Of a stretch of 42,860 nt of DNA, positions 1 to 6,329 are shown piece after piece. Source of the stretch: a virus; the IMG/VR virus record IMGVR_UViG_3300020442_001343, positions 1 to 42,860 of that record; one strand, written 5' to 3'. How positions within the stretch are numbered: the stretch's first letter is position 1; each line of letters opens with the position of its first letter. The position numbers were made by a program, and so were the translations under genes. The notes under the pieces are model-generated. The model was not told the origin of the DNA, did not search any database, and worked only from the letters and a program-made list of their open reading frames with translations.

Positions 1-83
1 ACCTGCTTGACCTTATTGACGAGCTTCTGGTGACCGACAGTAGGTGGGTTCAACCTACCAAATGTAAATACTGTTTTTTCCAT
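1..83 (-). CDS. Nucleotidyltransferase (cytidylyltransferase-like), N-terminus only
   Basis: Partial gene cut by the left edge; only the first 27 residues are visible, starting with ATG at 83. They contain TFGRLNPPTVGHQKLV, which matches the N-terminal nucleotide-binding signature (GRFNPPxxGH) of the NadM/cytidylyltransferase-like HIGH superfamily. This family transfers a nucleotide to a phosphorylated substrate; the substrate cannot be told from this fragment. T4-like marine phages often carry such a gene next to a DUF6267 gene, as here (36-base gap). A weak AATAAATA sits about 35 bases upstream and AAGGA lies just before the start codon. Confidence 0.75.
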   Translation of the reverse strand, partial: MEKTVFTFGRLNPPTVGHQKLVNKVKQ

Positions 84-119
84 GCGAGTTTTCCTTAGAC
101 TTATCGCTTTTGTTATTAT

Positions 120-1346
120 TTATTTCTGCCAGCCTTTCAATACATCTGGTGAGAAGTTTGCGTGTGAGAACTGTAACCTGTCAACCAACTTGACAGCACC
201 TTCTACTTTATCTATGGCAACAAAGCCTTCGGGATTTGTTACTTTGAAACCATCACGTGTTTTAAGAAACACTTTCATATTAGAAGCTCTGTTCATTTTA
301 TCTATGATCATTTGCTTAGCTTGAATGATCATATTCATAAATGAAAAGATATTAGTAAGGTCAGATACGTTACCAAACACCTTTCCAAGGACAGCTTTCT
401 TTCTAGCAGTCCACTCGTCCTTAGTCTTTTGCTGTTTCTTAGTACTTATCTCTTTATCGTACCACTGCTCGATGTAGTTAAGAAGACCACGGACGTGCTT
501 TTGTGGATTGGGAAAAGGCTCACCAGCTCTGACATAGGTATTGTTATATGTCTTTATCTTACCTTTGAGCTCATCGTCTTCAGCGATCATTCTGAGCACG
601 TCGCCGGAGATAGTGTTAAGCATCTTGCCAGCCATACTAATTAAAGCAGTGCATTTAACAGTTTCACCACTAGTAAACTTAGCGTTACCAGTAACGTCTC
701 GGTAAGTAGCATCGTCCATGAATACAGAAGGTACTTGTCTCATCTTCTTTGTGATGCCTTTACCGAACGATGCCTTCATTTGTGATAAACTTCTTCCAGA
801 GTAACTCGTATGCCAGACAATTCCGATAGACGCCTTTCTAATTCTTTGTCCGAGACTAGAAGTAACAGGCACAGCATATACAATCGTATTCGGATGGAAT
901 GTATACATCTTTTCGTCAGATATGGTAGTCGTCTCCACGTCTCCTTTAGTGAATAAGAGATCGCCTTGAAAGACACCTTGCTTAATGCCCAGTCGGCGAA
1001 ATTCTCTAAGGGCGATAGTAAACTTGTCTCTGAGATCACCCGATAATGCCTTGTTGATGTCTGCTTGGGTTTTGAAGAGTTGTGGGTTGACATTAAATAT
1101 CCCCTTTTTGGCAACAAAGAATTTTCCATCACTAGGATCGATACCAGCAAAGATGGCTGGAGCACCGTCCCACTTCACGGTAGCGTTTACTTTATTATTA
1201 CTATTACCAGCTAGCATGTCTCTCAAGTTTCTCAACGAATTGATAGCCCTTCGAGCACCAGCAGCACCTTCATTGAAGACCATGTCTTCAATGTGCTCCA
1301 TGTGAGTATTTTTAGATTCTGATAATACTGATGAGAACTTTTTCAT
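120..1346 (-). CDS. DUF6267-like phage protein with ligase/nucleotidyltransferase-like motifs
   Basis: 408 residues, beginning in a TAATG overlap with the upstream gene. It resembles the conserved phage family DUF6267 of T4-like marine phages, function unproven. Seen in the sequence: KWDGAPAI at about 58-65, like motif I (KxDG) of covalent nucleotidyltransferases; FQGDLLF at about 126-132 in a motif III position; TIVYAVPV at about 154-161; and IGIVWHTSY at about 174-182 in a motif IV position. If real, Lys58 would be the AMP-accepting lysine of a nucleic-acid ligase-like fold. That is inference from spacing and order; the family name is firmer than the activity. It probably shares a transcript with the flanking 424-residue protein and nucleotidyltransferase. 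Confidence 0.75.
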   Translation of the reverse strand: MKKFSSVLSESKNTHMEHIEDMVFNEGAAGARRAINSLRNLRDMLAGNSNNKVNATVKWDGAPAIFAGIDPSDGKFFVAKKGIFNVNPQLFKTQADINKALSGDLRDKFTIALREFRRLGIKQGVFQGDLLFTKGDVETTTISDEKMYTFHPNTIVYAVPVTSSLGQRIRKASIGIVWHTSYSGRSLSQMKASFGKGITKKMRQVPSVFMDDATYRDVTGNAKFTSGETVKCTALISMAGKMLNTISGDVLRMIAEDDELKGKIKTYNNTYVRAGEPFPNPQKHVRGLLNYIEQWYDKEISTKKQQKTKDEWTARKKAVLGKVFGNVSDLTNIFSFMNMIIQAKQMIIDKMNRASNMKVFLKTRDGFKVTNPEGFVAIDKVEGAVKLVDRLQFSHANFSPDVLKGWQK

Positions 1347-2620
1347 TAATAGACCTTTACATATGGGCCTGATAACACAGACTCGGAGCCAGCATAATTA
1401 ACAAGAGCTGATGCAAACTCGTCTTTTTGTTTTGTTGAAAATGACTCTACAATGCTCATAAGCTGGGTAGTCATTATTTTTGATATGTACCACGTTTGAT
1501 CTTTTTTAGCGGACTCAGCATAAAAATCATCGTAGCTGATATCGTCATGATATGATATGGATGAGTACCAATCGTAAAACTGCTTCATATCATTATCTGT
1601 TCTACTCGACAATTGTCTCTGAGGTACAAAGTTTTTCTTGAACTGAAGTCGAATAATAGATTCAATAGGCCCACCAGAAACCTTACCCATGTTAGCATTC
1701 TTACCTTTCAACTCACCTTGCCACGTTGATCCAAATGTTCTAAACTGGGCCTTGCCTCCATCAAACATCATATATCCATCGTTAGACTGAAAGAAGCCTC
1801 TCAGGCCAGTTGTTGTAGATTCGAACTTATATGTCGGTCTATTAAAACCAACATTAAGTTCTTTGTAATTTGCTATGTTAACGACCTTCTTTAACGATAC
1901 ACCAACTATATCTTTAGACTTGAGCATCTTAACAAGTAATTCATTTAACTCCACTATGTTATTTGTAGATGTAAGATCGACTCTAGAGCCAGTAGATGAT
2001 ACCATCCATATATCAGCTGGTGACCATTTATTGAGATTAGCAAACGGCTTACCTGCTTCAGTGTTTAATATTTTCCAATGAGACTCCAGCGCATTTACCC
2101 AAGAAGATCCTCTATGGTGTACGTAGCCTTTACCTCTATCAGGAAATTGTTTTTTCAACTTCTCGGCTATAAGTTTAGATGAAACAATCCAATCATCAGG
2201 GAGCTTGTTAAGAATGTTATCTAGCTGCTCATCGGTGTCAGCTTTACCAGAATGCTTTTTAAGGTTAGCGTTAGTAAATTTGTCTCCAGCATAGTGACAT
2301 GCATTGTACACACATTGTGCTGACTCAGTAAGTTTAGTTAAACTGGATCCTGCACCAGAACCTCCACCACCTTTTATCTTTGCTAGAACAGTGTAGCCTC
2401 CAGTAAACTCCGATCGGCCAACACTTGATTCACTAGACTTGTCATTATACTTACCACCATAGCTCTTGTACTTTGTGGCCACTTGATCTAGTGTACCAGC
2501 CCTATCACCACCACGTGGTAAAAGGATAACAAGTTTACGTGACGACTTCTTTTCAAATTCAGTATAACCCAACTGAGAAATTGCAGTCTGAAGTTCTTGT
2601 AGGCTTGCAAAAGATGGCAT
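1346..2620 (-). CDS. Conserved phage protein, possible PD-(D/E)XK-type nuclease
   Basis: 424 residues; not assigned to a named family with confidence. The first gene after a late promoter built into a terminator, so probably expressed late. A glycine-rich linker (GGGGSGAG, about 84-91) separates an N-terminal segment of about 80 residues from the main domain. The main domain has a run ESAQCVYNACHYAGD at about 99-113, then PADIWMVSS at about 201-209 and, some 38 residues later, IVGVSLKK at about 238-245. A Pro-x-Asp followed by a hydrophobic strand ending in (S/E)xK is the usual layout of PD-(D/E)XK nucleases, so a nuclease is a reasonable guess and no more. Stop and next start overlap as TAATG, linking it to the DUF6267-like gene. 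Confidence 0.7.
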   Translation of the reverse strand: MPSFASLQELQTAISQLGYTEFEKKSSRKLVILLPRGGDRAGTLDQVATKYKSYGGKYNDKSSESSVGRSEFTGGYTVLAKIKGGGGSGAGSSLTKLTESAQCVYNACHYAGDKFTNANLKKHSGKADTDEQLDNILNKLPDDWIVSSKLIAEKLKKQFPDRGKGYVHHRGSSWVNALESHWKILNTEAGKPFANLNKWSPADIWMVSSTGSRVDLTSTNNIVELNELLVKMLKSKDIVGVSLKKVVNIANYKELNVGFNRPTYKFESTTTGLRGFFQSNDGYMMFDGGKAQFRTFGSTWQGELKGKNANMGKVSGGPIESIIRLQFKKNFVPQRQLSSRTDNDMKQFYDWYSSISYHDDISYDDFYAESAKKDQTWYISKIMTTQLMSIVESFSTKQKDEFASALVNYAGSESVLSGPYVKVY

Positions 2621-2629
2621 GGATGATCC

Positions 2630-2657
2630 AAAAAAAAAAAGCCGAGGGGTCCCGGCT
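2630..2657 (-). terminator. Rho-independent terminator after the 115-residue secreted protein
   Basis: On the minus strand a G+C-rich stem (AGCCG...CGGCT, with internal GG/CC pairing) is followed by an uninterrupted run of about eleven T. It ends transcription of the early-type operon above it. Its ascending arm adjoins a late promoter at 2657-2664. Confidence 0.8.
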
Positions 2658-2664
2658 ATTTATC
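2657..2664 (-). promoter_or_regulatory. T4-type late promoter (GATAAATA)
   Basis: GATAAATA on the minus strand, one base off the T4 late consensus TATAAATA and identical to the element before the 39368 gene. The start codon of the downstream gene is 36 bases away. The expected RNA start, 6-7 bases downstream, lies beyond the ascending arm of the terminator, so new transcripts would not form that hairpin. Confidence 0.6.
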
Positions 2665-2690
2665 AACTTACCTGGTTCTGTCACGTTGTG

Positions 2691-3038
2691 CTAGGCTCCT
2701 TTGTACTCAGGATTACAATTCTCAGGGAATCTTCCACATTGGTAAGCTCTGTCTTTGGCTTTGAGCCAGTCCTCATATTCTCGTTCCCACTTACCTCTTT
2801 GATAAGCACAGGTGACTGAATCACCATTACAACGGAACGGAGGAAACTCGCCTGTGGGGTTGTTGGGATAGTATTGATCATCTCTATTAGAAGGATCGAA
2901 TACCTCCATAAGCACAGTTGTGCCAAAGATACCCCACAAAATACCTTGCTCAGTATCACCGATAGCTTGGCTTTTACTTGACCAAGTGAGTAATGAAATA
3001 CCTAGAATTACTGCTGCTACAAATGAGAATTTAATCAT
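2691..3038 (-). CDS. Exported protein of unknown function
   Basis: 115 residues. An N-terminal signal peptide is clear: Lys3, a hydrophobic stretch (about 5-18) and a likely cleavage after SKSQA. The mature part is short, polar and aromatic, with Cys pairs near CNGDSVTC and CGRFPENC that could form disulfides in the periplasm. I do not recognise a family. It overlaps the end of the metallopeptidase gene by 4 bases (ATGA) and is the last gene before the terminator at 2630-2657, so it closes the early-type operon. Confidence 0.65.
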   Translation of the reverse strand: MIKFSFVAAVILGISLLTWSSKSQAIGDTEQGILWGIFGTTVLMEVFDPSNRDDQYYPNNPTGEFPPFRCNGDSVTCAYQRGKWEREYEDWLKAKDRAYQCGRFPENCNPEYKGA

Positions 3039-3670
3039 GCTGCACCTCCTGATATATGTATCTCTCTTAATCGTTGCATCCTATAGTAGTCCTCTAACCA
3101 CTTCTGCGGACTTTTTATAGTAGATGTCTGACTCATCTTTAAACCAACATTGCGAAACTCTTGCTTGAGCTTCTTAGCCATGTCACGTCCCATAAACCTA
3201 GACACTAGCTTGACAAGGATCTGTCTGAACCTAACATCGTGGTGACGAGCACCACACTGGTGAGCCATCTCGTGTAGCAGAGTGTACTGATTCATGCCGT
3301 TACGAGGACACAAAGTGATCTTTCCATTGTTATAGGCCATCCCAGTAAACCTTGAGCGGCTACCCATGTCCTTCTTAGCTACAACGTACGTGTACGTACC
3401 ATTAAGGTCTCGATACGTCTTAGACTTCTGGATACGCTCACAATACTTCTGAGCTTCTTTGATATCCTTAAACTCAATACCATAACCGTTACGAGCATTG
3501 AAGTTCCATTCTGCTCGGTAGCATTTGTTTTGTGACCCATCCTTACGATATGAGACGCGGCCGGTAGCTACCTGACGAGTACGCTTACGAACATAAGCAT
3601 TGTACTTTCTAACAAGCTCTACATCAAAGCCAGGTACAGACAATAGGATTTTGTTATCGAGTTCTATCAT
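3035..3670 (-). CDS. SprT-like zinc metallopeptidase
   Basis: 211 residues from the ATG at 3670, which has AAAGGA upstream and overlaps the preceding 23-residue gene by ATGA; an upstream in-frame TTG is less likely. The motif LLHEMAHQCGARHHDVRF holds HExxH plus a downstream His-Asp, typical of SprT-like/phage metallopeptidases in which two His and a third residue bind zinc and the Glu is the catalytic base. The N-terminal half is basic with an RNA/DNA-binding look (NAYVRKRTRQ). SprT-type enzymes cut DNA-bound proteins; that role here is inference. Confidence 0.75.
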   Translation of the reverse strand: MIELDNKILLSVPGFDVELVRKYNAYVRKRTRQVATGRVSYRKDGSQNKCYRAEWNFNARNGYGIEFKDIKEAQKYCERIQKSKTYRDLNGTYTYVVAKKDMGSRSRFTGMAYNNGKITLCPRNGMNQYTLLHEMAHQCGARHHDVRFRQILVKLVSRFMGRDMAKKLKQEFRNVGLKMSQTSTIKSPQKWLEDYYRMQRLREIHISGGAA

Positions 3671-3738
3671 TCTTCGTCCTTTATTACTAACCAAGTAACT
3701 AAAATTACAAAACCTAAAATAGTTAACAAAAAAGTCAT
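3667..3738 (-). CDS. Small membrane protein, 23 residues
   Basis: A 23-codon ORF from ATG 3738, with AGGA seven bases upstream and an ATGA overlap with the metallopeptidase gene. The product is one hydrophobic helix (about residues 3-18) followed by a charged tail KDEE. No family recognised. The good ribosome-binding site and the overlap are the reasons for calling it. It lies just downstream of tRNA-Pro in the same transcript direction. Confidence 0.5.
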   Translation of the reverse strand: MTFLLTILGFVILVTWLVIKDEE

Positions 3739-3753
3739 TAAAGTTTCCTGAAT

Positions 3754-3830
3754 TGGTCGGAGTAGTAGGATTCGAACCTACGACCCTCTGCTCCCAAAGC
3801 AGATGCGCTACCAGGCTGCGCTATACTCCG
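3754..3830 (-). tRNA. tRNA-Pro (anticodon UGG)
   Basis: 77 bases on the minus strand with a complete cloverleaf: acceptor CGGAGTA/TACTCCG, D-arm with GCGCA.CCTGGTA.GCGC, anticodon stem TCTGC/GCAGA around loop TTTGGGA (anticodon TGG), T-arm GTAGG-TTCGAAT-CCTAC, discriminator A and an encoded CCA. It reads all CCN codons by wobble. It lies between two protein genes without its own visible promoter, so it is probably processed from the operon transcript. Confidence 0.97.
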
Positions 3831-3840
3831 AAGCATAGAA

Positions 3841-4275
3841 TTACCAGCTGATCTCTATTCGTGTGCCACCACACTTGTCCCAAGACCAGTTACATCCACT
3901 CTCCTCGATCAAGGGAAGAATGTCAACCAGATTCTTGGTACCTTCTTTGTCACCGTTAAAACAAAACAGACTTCGGCCAGCTTCTTCAGGTGTCATAATT
4001 GGAATGTCTTCGCAATTGTCGACATAACCATAGCCACCACACTCAGGACAATCCTCTTCGTACTCATCGTGATTAACGTGACCCCAACATTCAGTACACA
4101 TAACCTCAGGCTCCCAGTCCTCTTCGTTCTCACAATCTTGTGTGTGATTGAAAAGGACACGAGACATATCTTCGTGACTGACCATAGACCAAGCACAGGA
4201 TTGACAGCAAGGCATGTTCCATTCAACAAACCAACCTTCAGCTCGAAGATTCTTTTGAAGCGTCTCAAAGCTCAT
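3841..4275 (-). CDS. Cys-rich, probably zinc-binding phage protein (DUF6891-like)
   Basis: 144 residues. An N-terminal CCQSCAWSMV followed by HTQDCE recalls the DUF6891 family. A second cluster (CTECWG at about 60-65 and CPECGGYGY at about 76-84) forms a CxxC...CxxC zinc ribbon of the DnaJ/rubredoxin-knuckle type. So the protein likely binds at least one zinc and may hold nucleic acid or protein; its role is unknown. It overlaps the upstream 67-residue gene by ATGA and precedes tRNA-Pro. Confidence 0.65.
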   Translation of the reverse strand: MSFETLQKNLRAEGWFVEWNMPCCQSCAWSMVSHEDMSRVLFNHTQDCENEEDWEPEVMCTECWGHVNHDEYEEDCPECGGYGYVDNCEDIPIMTPEEAGRSLFCFNGDKEGTKNLVDILPLIEESGCNWSWDKCGGTRIEISW

Positions 4276-4475
4276 CGTTCACCTCTCCTTACAGCATTCA
4301 GTAATGCTCTCAACTCGGTTTCCATCTGCTCGACTCCAAAGACCAATACAGGTGTACCGTCTTTACGAATCGTTACGTGGCGATCCACAAACAAGTATGG
4401 ATCATCGTCGATATGACCACGCTCTTCGTTCCACGGCCGATCAGGCCAAACGTCGATCCAAAGCCTTTCCATCAC
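4272..4475 (-). CDS. Hypothetical protein, 67 residues
   Basis: Not recognised. A small mixed-charge protein (starts MMERLWIDVWPDRPW) with a strand-rich middle (HVTIRKDGTPVLVFGV) and a helical, basic C-terminus. It overlaps both neighbours by 4 bases, which is the main support for it being a real early-region gene. Confidence 0.6.
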   Translation of the reverse strand: MMERLWIDVWPDRPWNEERGHIDDDPYLFVDRHVTIRKDGTPVLVFGVEQMETELRALLNAVRRGER

Positions 4476-4666
4476 GTGATGTACCGATTATGATCTAACA
4501 TCTCTGTAAGCTCATACAGAGTGCCATCAATACCTTCAATAGCTTTTATCGCTTCCGACAAAAGAGCACTGTCGTCTTCGAAGTCGATATCATCAAGATC
4601 ATTGAACCGATTAACGAATCCTTCGATCCTTTTAACAGCTTGAGCATAGATTGATGTGTCTTTCAT
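4472..4666 (-). CDS. Hypothetical acidic helical protein, 64 residues
   Basis: Not recognised. Very acidic in the centre (DLDDIDFEDDS) and predicted helical on both sides. ATG start at 4666, 8 bases after the stop of the 135-residue gene, with AGGAAAAGTT upstream as ribosome-binding site. It overlaps the next gene by ATGA. Small acidic early proteins in T4-like phages often act on host proteins, but nothing in the sequence shows that here. Confidence 0.6.
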   Translation of the reverse strand: MKDTSIYAQAVKRIEGFVNRFNDLDDIDFEDDSALLSEAIKAIEGIDGTLYELTEMLDHNRYIT

Positions 4667-4674
4667 AACTTTTC

Positions 4675-5082
4675 CTATCGCTTGCCAACAAACTTGTCAT
4701 AGTGATAACCAGCACTATGCTTTGAAACCCTAAAATTCTCAACAAGAGCTCGTATGACATCTTGCCGAGAGTACCCTCTGAGTATACCTCCATTAATAGT
4801 AGGAACCATATCATCATGGCTGTACTCAGAAGGAATGCGTCGACTTGACCTATAGACAGACTTTTGCTTTGCCCTGGTCTTTGCCTTCTTGTGCTTCTTC
4901 TTGAAAGCCTCGGGTGTAGGCTTCTTCTCAGGAATGTCACTTGCCCTGAAGTATTTAACCTTAATAGAACCATCAGCTACACCCTTAGCATATTCCAGCG
5001 TGTGGTTGTCAAAAGTAGCAGTTGGCTTGACCAACATCTTATCAAGCACCTTCTGTACAGCAGGATCTAACTTCTTAGGCAT
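4675..5082 (-). CDS. Basic HTH-like protein, 135 residues
   Basis: Strongly basic in the middle (a Lys/Arg-rich run near 60-80). Its last 40 residues (GYSRQDVIRALVENFRVSK, then HSAGYHYDKF) read like a helix-turn-helix: a position-specific helix, a turn, and a recognition helix ending in an aromatic-basic patch. The neighbouring 105-residue protein has the same layout (SAADVSKTLCITYANAHYYKRAF), so the two may be distant paralogues. Likely nucleic-acid binding; function unknown. TAATG overlap with the upstream gene. Confidence 0.6.
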   Translation of the reverse strand: MPKKLDPAVQKVLDKMLVKPTATFDNHTLEYAKGVADGSIKVKYFRASDIPEKKPTPEAFKKKHKKAKTRAKQKSVYRSSRRIPSEYSHDDMVPTINGGILRGYSRQDVIRALVENFRVSKHSAGYHYDKFVGKR

Positions 5083-5399
5083 TAACCGAACTCCTTCTTG
5101 AACGCACGCTTGTAGTAGTGAGCGTTAGCATAAGTGATGCACAACGTCTTAGAAACGTCAGCAGCAGATGCACCAGCATGGTACATGTCGAAAGCCATGG
5201 TACGCTTACTACCCTTAGCTCGAGCTTGCTTGATGATCTGATCACCAATGTTAGCCATCTGATCATCAGTCAGCTTCACAGCAGTCATACGATGCTTCTT
5301 CTTAGCAAGAAGAGCAGGACGATACTTCTTCATAAAGTGACGAGCGACAGTCTTAGGTGAGTCGTCAATCGTGTTCTTGAATTCAAACAGTCTTTCCAT
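5082..5399 (-). CDS. HTH-like protein, 105 residues
   Basis: A basic N-terminal half (VARHFMKKYRP, AKKKHRM) is followed by a C-terminal helix-turn-helix-like segment: MAFDMYHAGASAADVSKTL, then ITYANAHYYKRAFKKE. The pattern (AxDVSKxLxIxYANAHYYKR) resembles resolvase- and Xre-type recognition helices, so DNA or RNA binding is likely. It sits second in the operon started by the promoter at 5631-5659 and has TAATG overlaps on both sides. Confidence 0.6.
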   Translation of the reverse strand: MERLFEFKNTIDDSPKTVARHFMKKYRPALLAKKKHRMTAVKLTDDQMANIGDQIIKQARAKGSKRTMAFDMYHAGASAADVSKTLCITYANAHYYKRAFKKEFG

Positions 5400-5596
5400 T
5401 ACGCAGCCTCTACAAGTGAGTCAAACAAAGGGTAAAATGCTTCAAGCGAACCCATCTCTTCGATGATACGGTCAACGCCGAGTTCAATCATAACATCTGC
5501 TTCGACAAAGCCCCAATCAATCTTGCCATCAAAGATGTTATCATTGTTCTGCGAAGCGCGAACAAACAACTCTTTGATCTCATTACGAATACTCAT
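5399..5596 (-). CDS. Hypothetical protein, 65 residues
   Basis: Starts at ATG 5596, chosen because GGAGGG lies four bases before it; longer in-frame extensions would run across the promoter and have no ribosome-binding site. The product is acidic and helical (EIKELFVRASQNN..., then DVMIELGVDRIIEEMG). Not recognised. It is the first gene of the operon driven by the promoter at 5631-5659. Confidence 0.65.
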   Translation of the reverse strand: MSIRNEIKELFVRASQNNDNIFDGKIDWGFVEADVMIELGVDRIIEEMGSLEAFYPLFDSLVEAA

Positions 5597-5630
5597 ATGC
5601 CCTCCAGGCGATCTCTCATTCAATGGGGAC

Positions 5631-5659
5631 ATTATCAGGTCTACGGATGTATTTGTCAA
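5631..5659 (-). promoter_or_regulatory. Sigma70-type early promoter
   Basis: TTGACA (5659-5654) and GATAAT (5636-5631) on the minus strand are separated by exactly 17 bases, with GT after the -10. The start of transcription would be near 5624, 28 bases before the ATG at 5596. A second promoter with the same layout lies at 6133-6161. Confidence 0.75.
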
Positions 5660-5663
5660 GCAG

Positions 5664-5714
5664 TAACCCCTTGATCTAAAAGGAGTTTTATTTCCCAGTA
5701 GAATCAAGGGGTTA
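5664..5714. repeat. Perfect 12-bp inverted repeat upstream of the early promoter
   Basis: TAACCCCTTGAT at 5664-5675 is exactly repeated in inverse at 5703-5714, with 27 bases between. Inside the spacer is a smaller TAAAA-GGAG-TTTTA hairpin. On the minus strand the repeat ends 5 bases before the -35 box, so it is not in that promoter's RNA and looks more like a protein-binding site than an attenuator. It could also act as a hairpin in read-through RNA. Confidence 0.6.
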
Positions 5715-5782
5715 GAGACTGACTTTCTTAGAACCATTTTGCATATAAAAAAGCTACAAAAAGGCAGAAAAGGAATAAGGGT

Positions 5783-5805
5783 AAGGCCGCACTGATTGCG
5801 GCCTT
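5783..5805 (-). terminator. Hairpin terminator after the winged-helix gene
   Basis: A perfect 9-bp stem (AAGGCCGCA/TGCGGCCTT) with a 5-base loop lies 13 bases beyond the stop codon at 5818. The downstream minus-strand sequence (ACCCTTATTCC) is only moderately T-rich, so termination may be partial. Together with the promoter at 5631-5659 it isolates the wHTH gene as a single-gene unit. Confidence 0.55.
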
Positions 5806-5817
5806 GAGGGGTGGCTC

Positions 5818-6072
5818 TTACGCAGCAAGAGCTCGGTAGCCAGCAGCTACAACGGCGCGAGTGGGGTTACCAGCGCGGTAGAACGTAGAAGTACGTCCTT
5901 TGCTGTCGGTACGCTTGTTAGCGTAGATAGCGAAGCCTTCCTGAGTACGAAGCTCAGAGACTCGAGCAGCGATGGTGTTGGTTGTAGTACCAAACCAGCT
6001 GGCCATTTGCTTTGCAGATGCCTCACGGCCTTCAACTACCAGTACGTTAAACACTTTGTCAAAAATAGACAT
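5818..6072 (-). CDS. Winged-helix DNA-binding protein, 84 residues
   Basis: Start chosen at the second ATG (6072), which has AGGA seven bases upstream; the first ATG (6078) is too close to it. The sequence FDKVFNVLVVEGREASAKQ followed by MASWFGTTTNTIAARVSEL is a helix-turn-helix, and FAIYANKRTDSKGRTSTFYRAG forms the wing with Thr/Arg/Ser tips. This is a type common in marine T4-like phages. It is a single-gene unit with its own promoter (6133-6161) and flanking hairpins, so it may be an early regulator; its targets could be the inverted repeat at 5664-5714. Confidence 0.75.
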   Translation of the reverse strand: MSIFDKVFNVLVVEGREASAKQMASWFGTTTNTIAARVSELRTQEGFAIYANKRTDSKGRTSTFYRAGNPTRAVVAAGYRALAA

Positions 6073-6094
6073 AATCATTTCCTATGTAACTAAA

Positions 6095-6126
6095 CAAAAA
6101 AACATGAACGGGTGTGCCCATTCATG
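6095..6126 (-). terminator. Rho-independent terminator after the respiratory/iron cassette
   Basis: Stem CATGAA/TTCATG continued by GGG/CCC after one mismatch, loop of 4, then seven T on the minus strand. It follows the Bfd-like gene (stop at 6165), and ends the cassette that began at isocitrate lyase or earlier. The hairpin starts almost exactly at the expected RNA start of the promoter at 6133-6161, so RNAs from that promoter would carry it at their 5' end. Confidence 0.75.
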
Positions 6127-6132
6127 TCGTAC

Positions 6133-6161
6133 ATTATCAGGGCAGTGACGGATTTAGTCAA
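6133..6161 (-). promoter_or_regulatory. Sigma70-type early promoter for the winged-helix gene
   Basis: TTGACT (6161-6156), 17-base spacer, GATAAT (6138-6133) then GT, the same design as the promoter at 5631-5659. It lies just after the stop of the Bfd-like gene and just before the terminator hairpin. Confidence 0.7.
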
Positions 6162-6164
6162 CAA

Positions 6165-6329
6165 CTATTTGTCGTTCTTACTTTCACTGGCTATAAGTTC
6201 AAGTAGCTGGCTGCACGTTCCACATTGAGTACTTGCTCCAGTTACTTCTTTTACTTTGGACAGGTCAATGTGGTTAAGAAGTTCACGGACAGTAGAATCA
6301 GACACACCTTTACAGATACACACAATCAT
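6165..6329 (-). CDS. bfd: Bacterioferritin-associated ferredoxin (Bfd)-like [2Fe-2S] protein
   Basis: 54 residues, overlapping the end of the DUF6552-like gene by ATGA; no ribosome-binding site is evident, so translation is probably coupled. It begins MIVCICKGVSDSTVRELL and has QCGTCSQLLELI at 35-46. Cys4, Cys6, Cys36 and Cys39 match the four [2Fe-2S] ligands of Bfd (CxC ... QCGxC), with the usual GxSD after the first pair and nearly the same spacing as the E. coli protein. Bfd delivers electrons to bacterioferritin to release stored iron. Here it would raise free iron for the di-iron oxidase, haem protein and Fe-S enzyme of the same operon (inference). Last gene before a terminator. Confidence 0.85.
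   Translation of the reverse strand: MIVCICKGVSDSTVRELLNHIDLSKVKEVTGASTQCGTCSQLLELIASESKNDK

Noticed and set aside
117-124. AATAAATA as a late promoter for the partial nucleotidyltransferase
   Set aside because: It differs from the TATAAATA consensus at the first base and lies in an A+T-rich stretch with similar words; the evidence is too weak to list.
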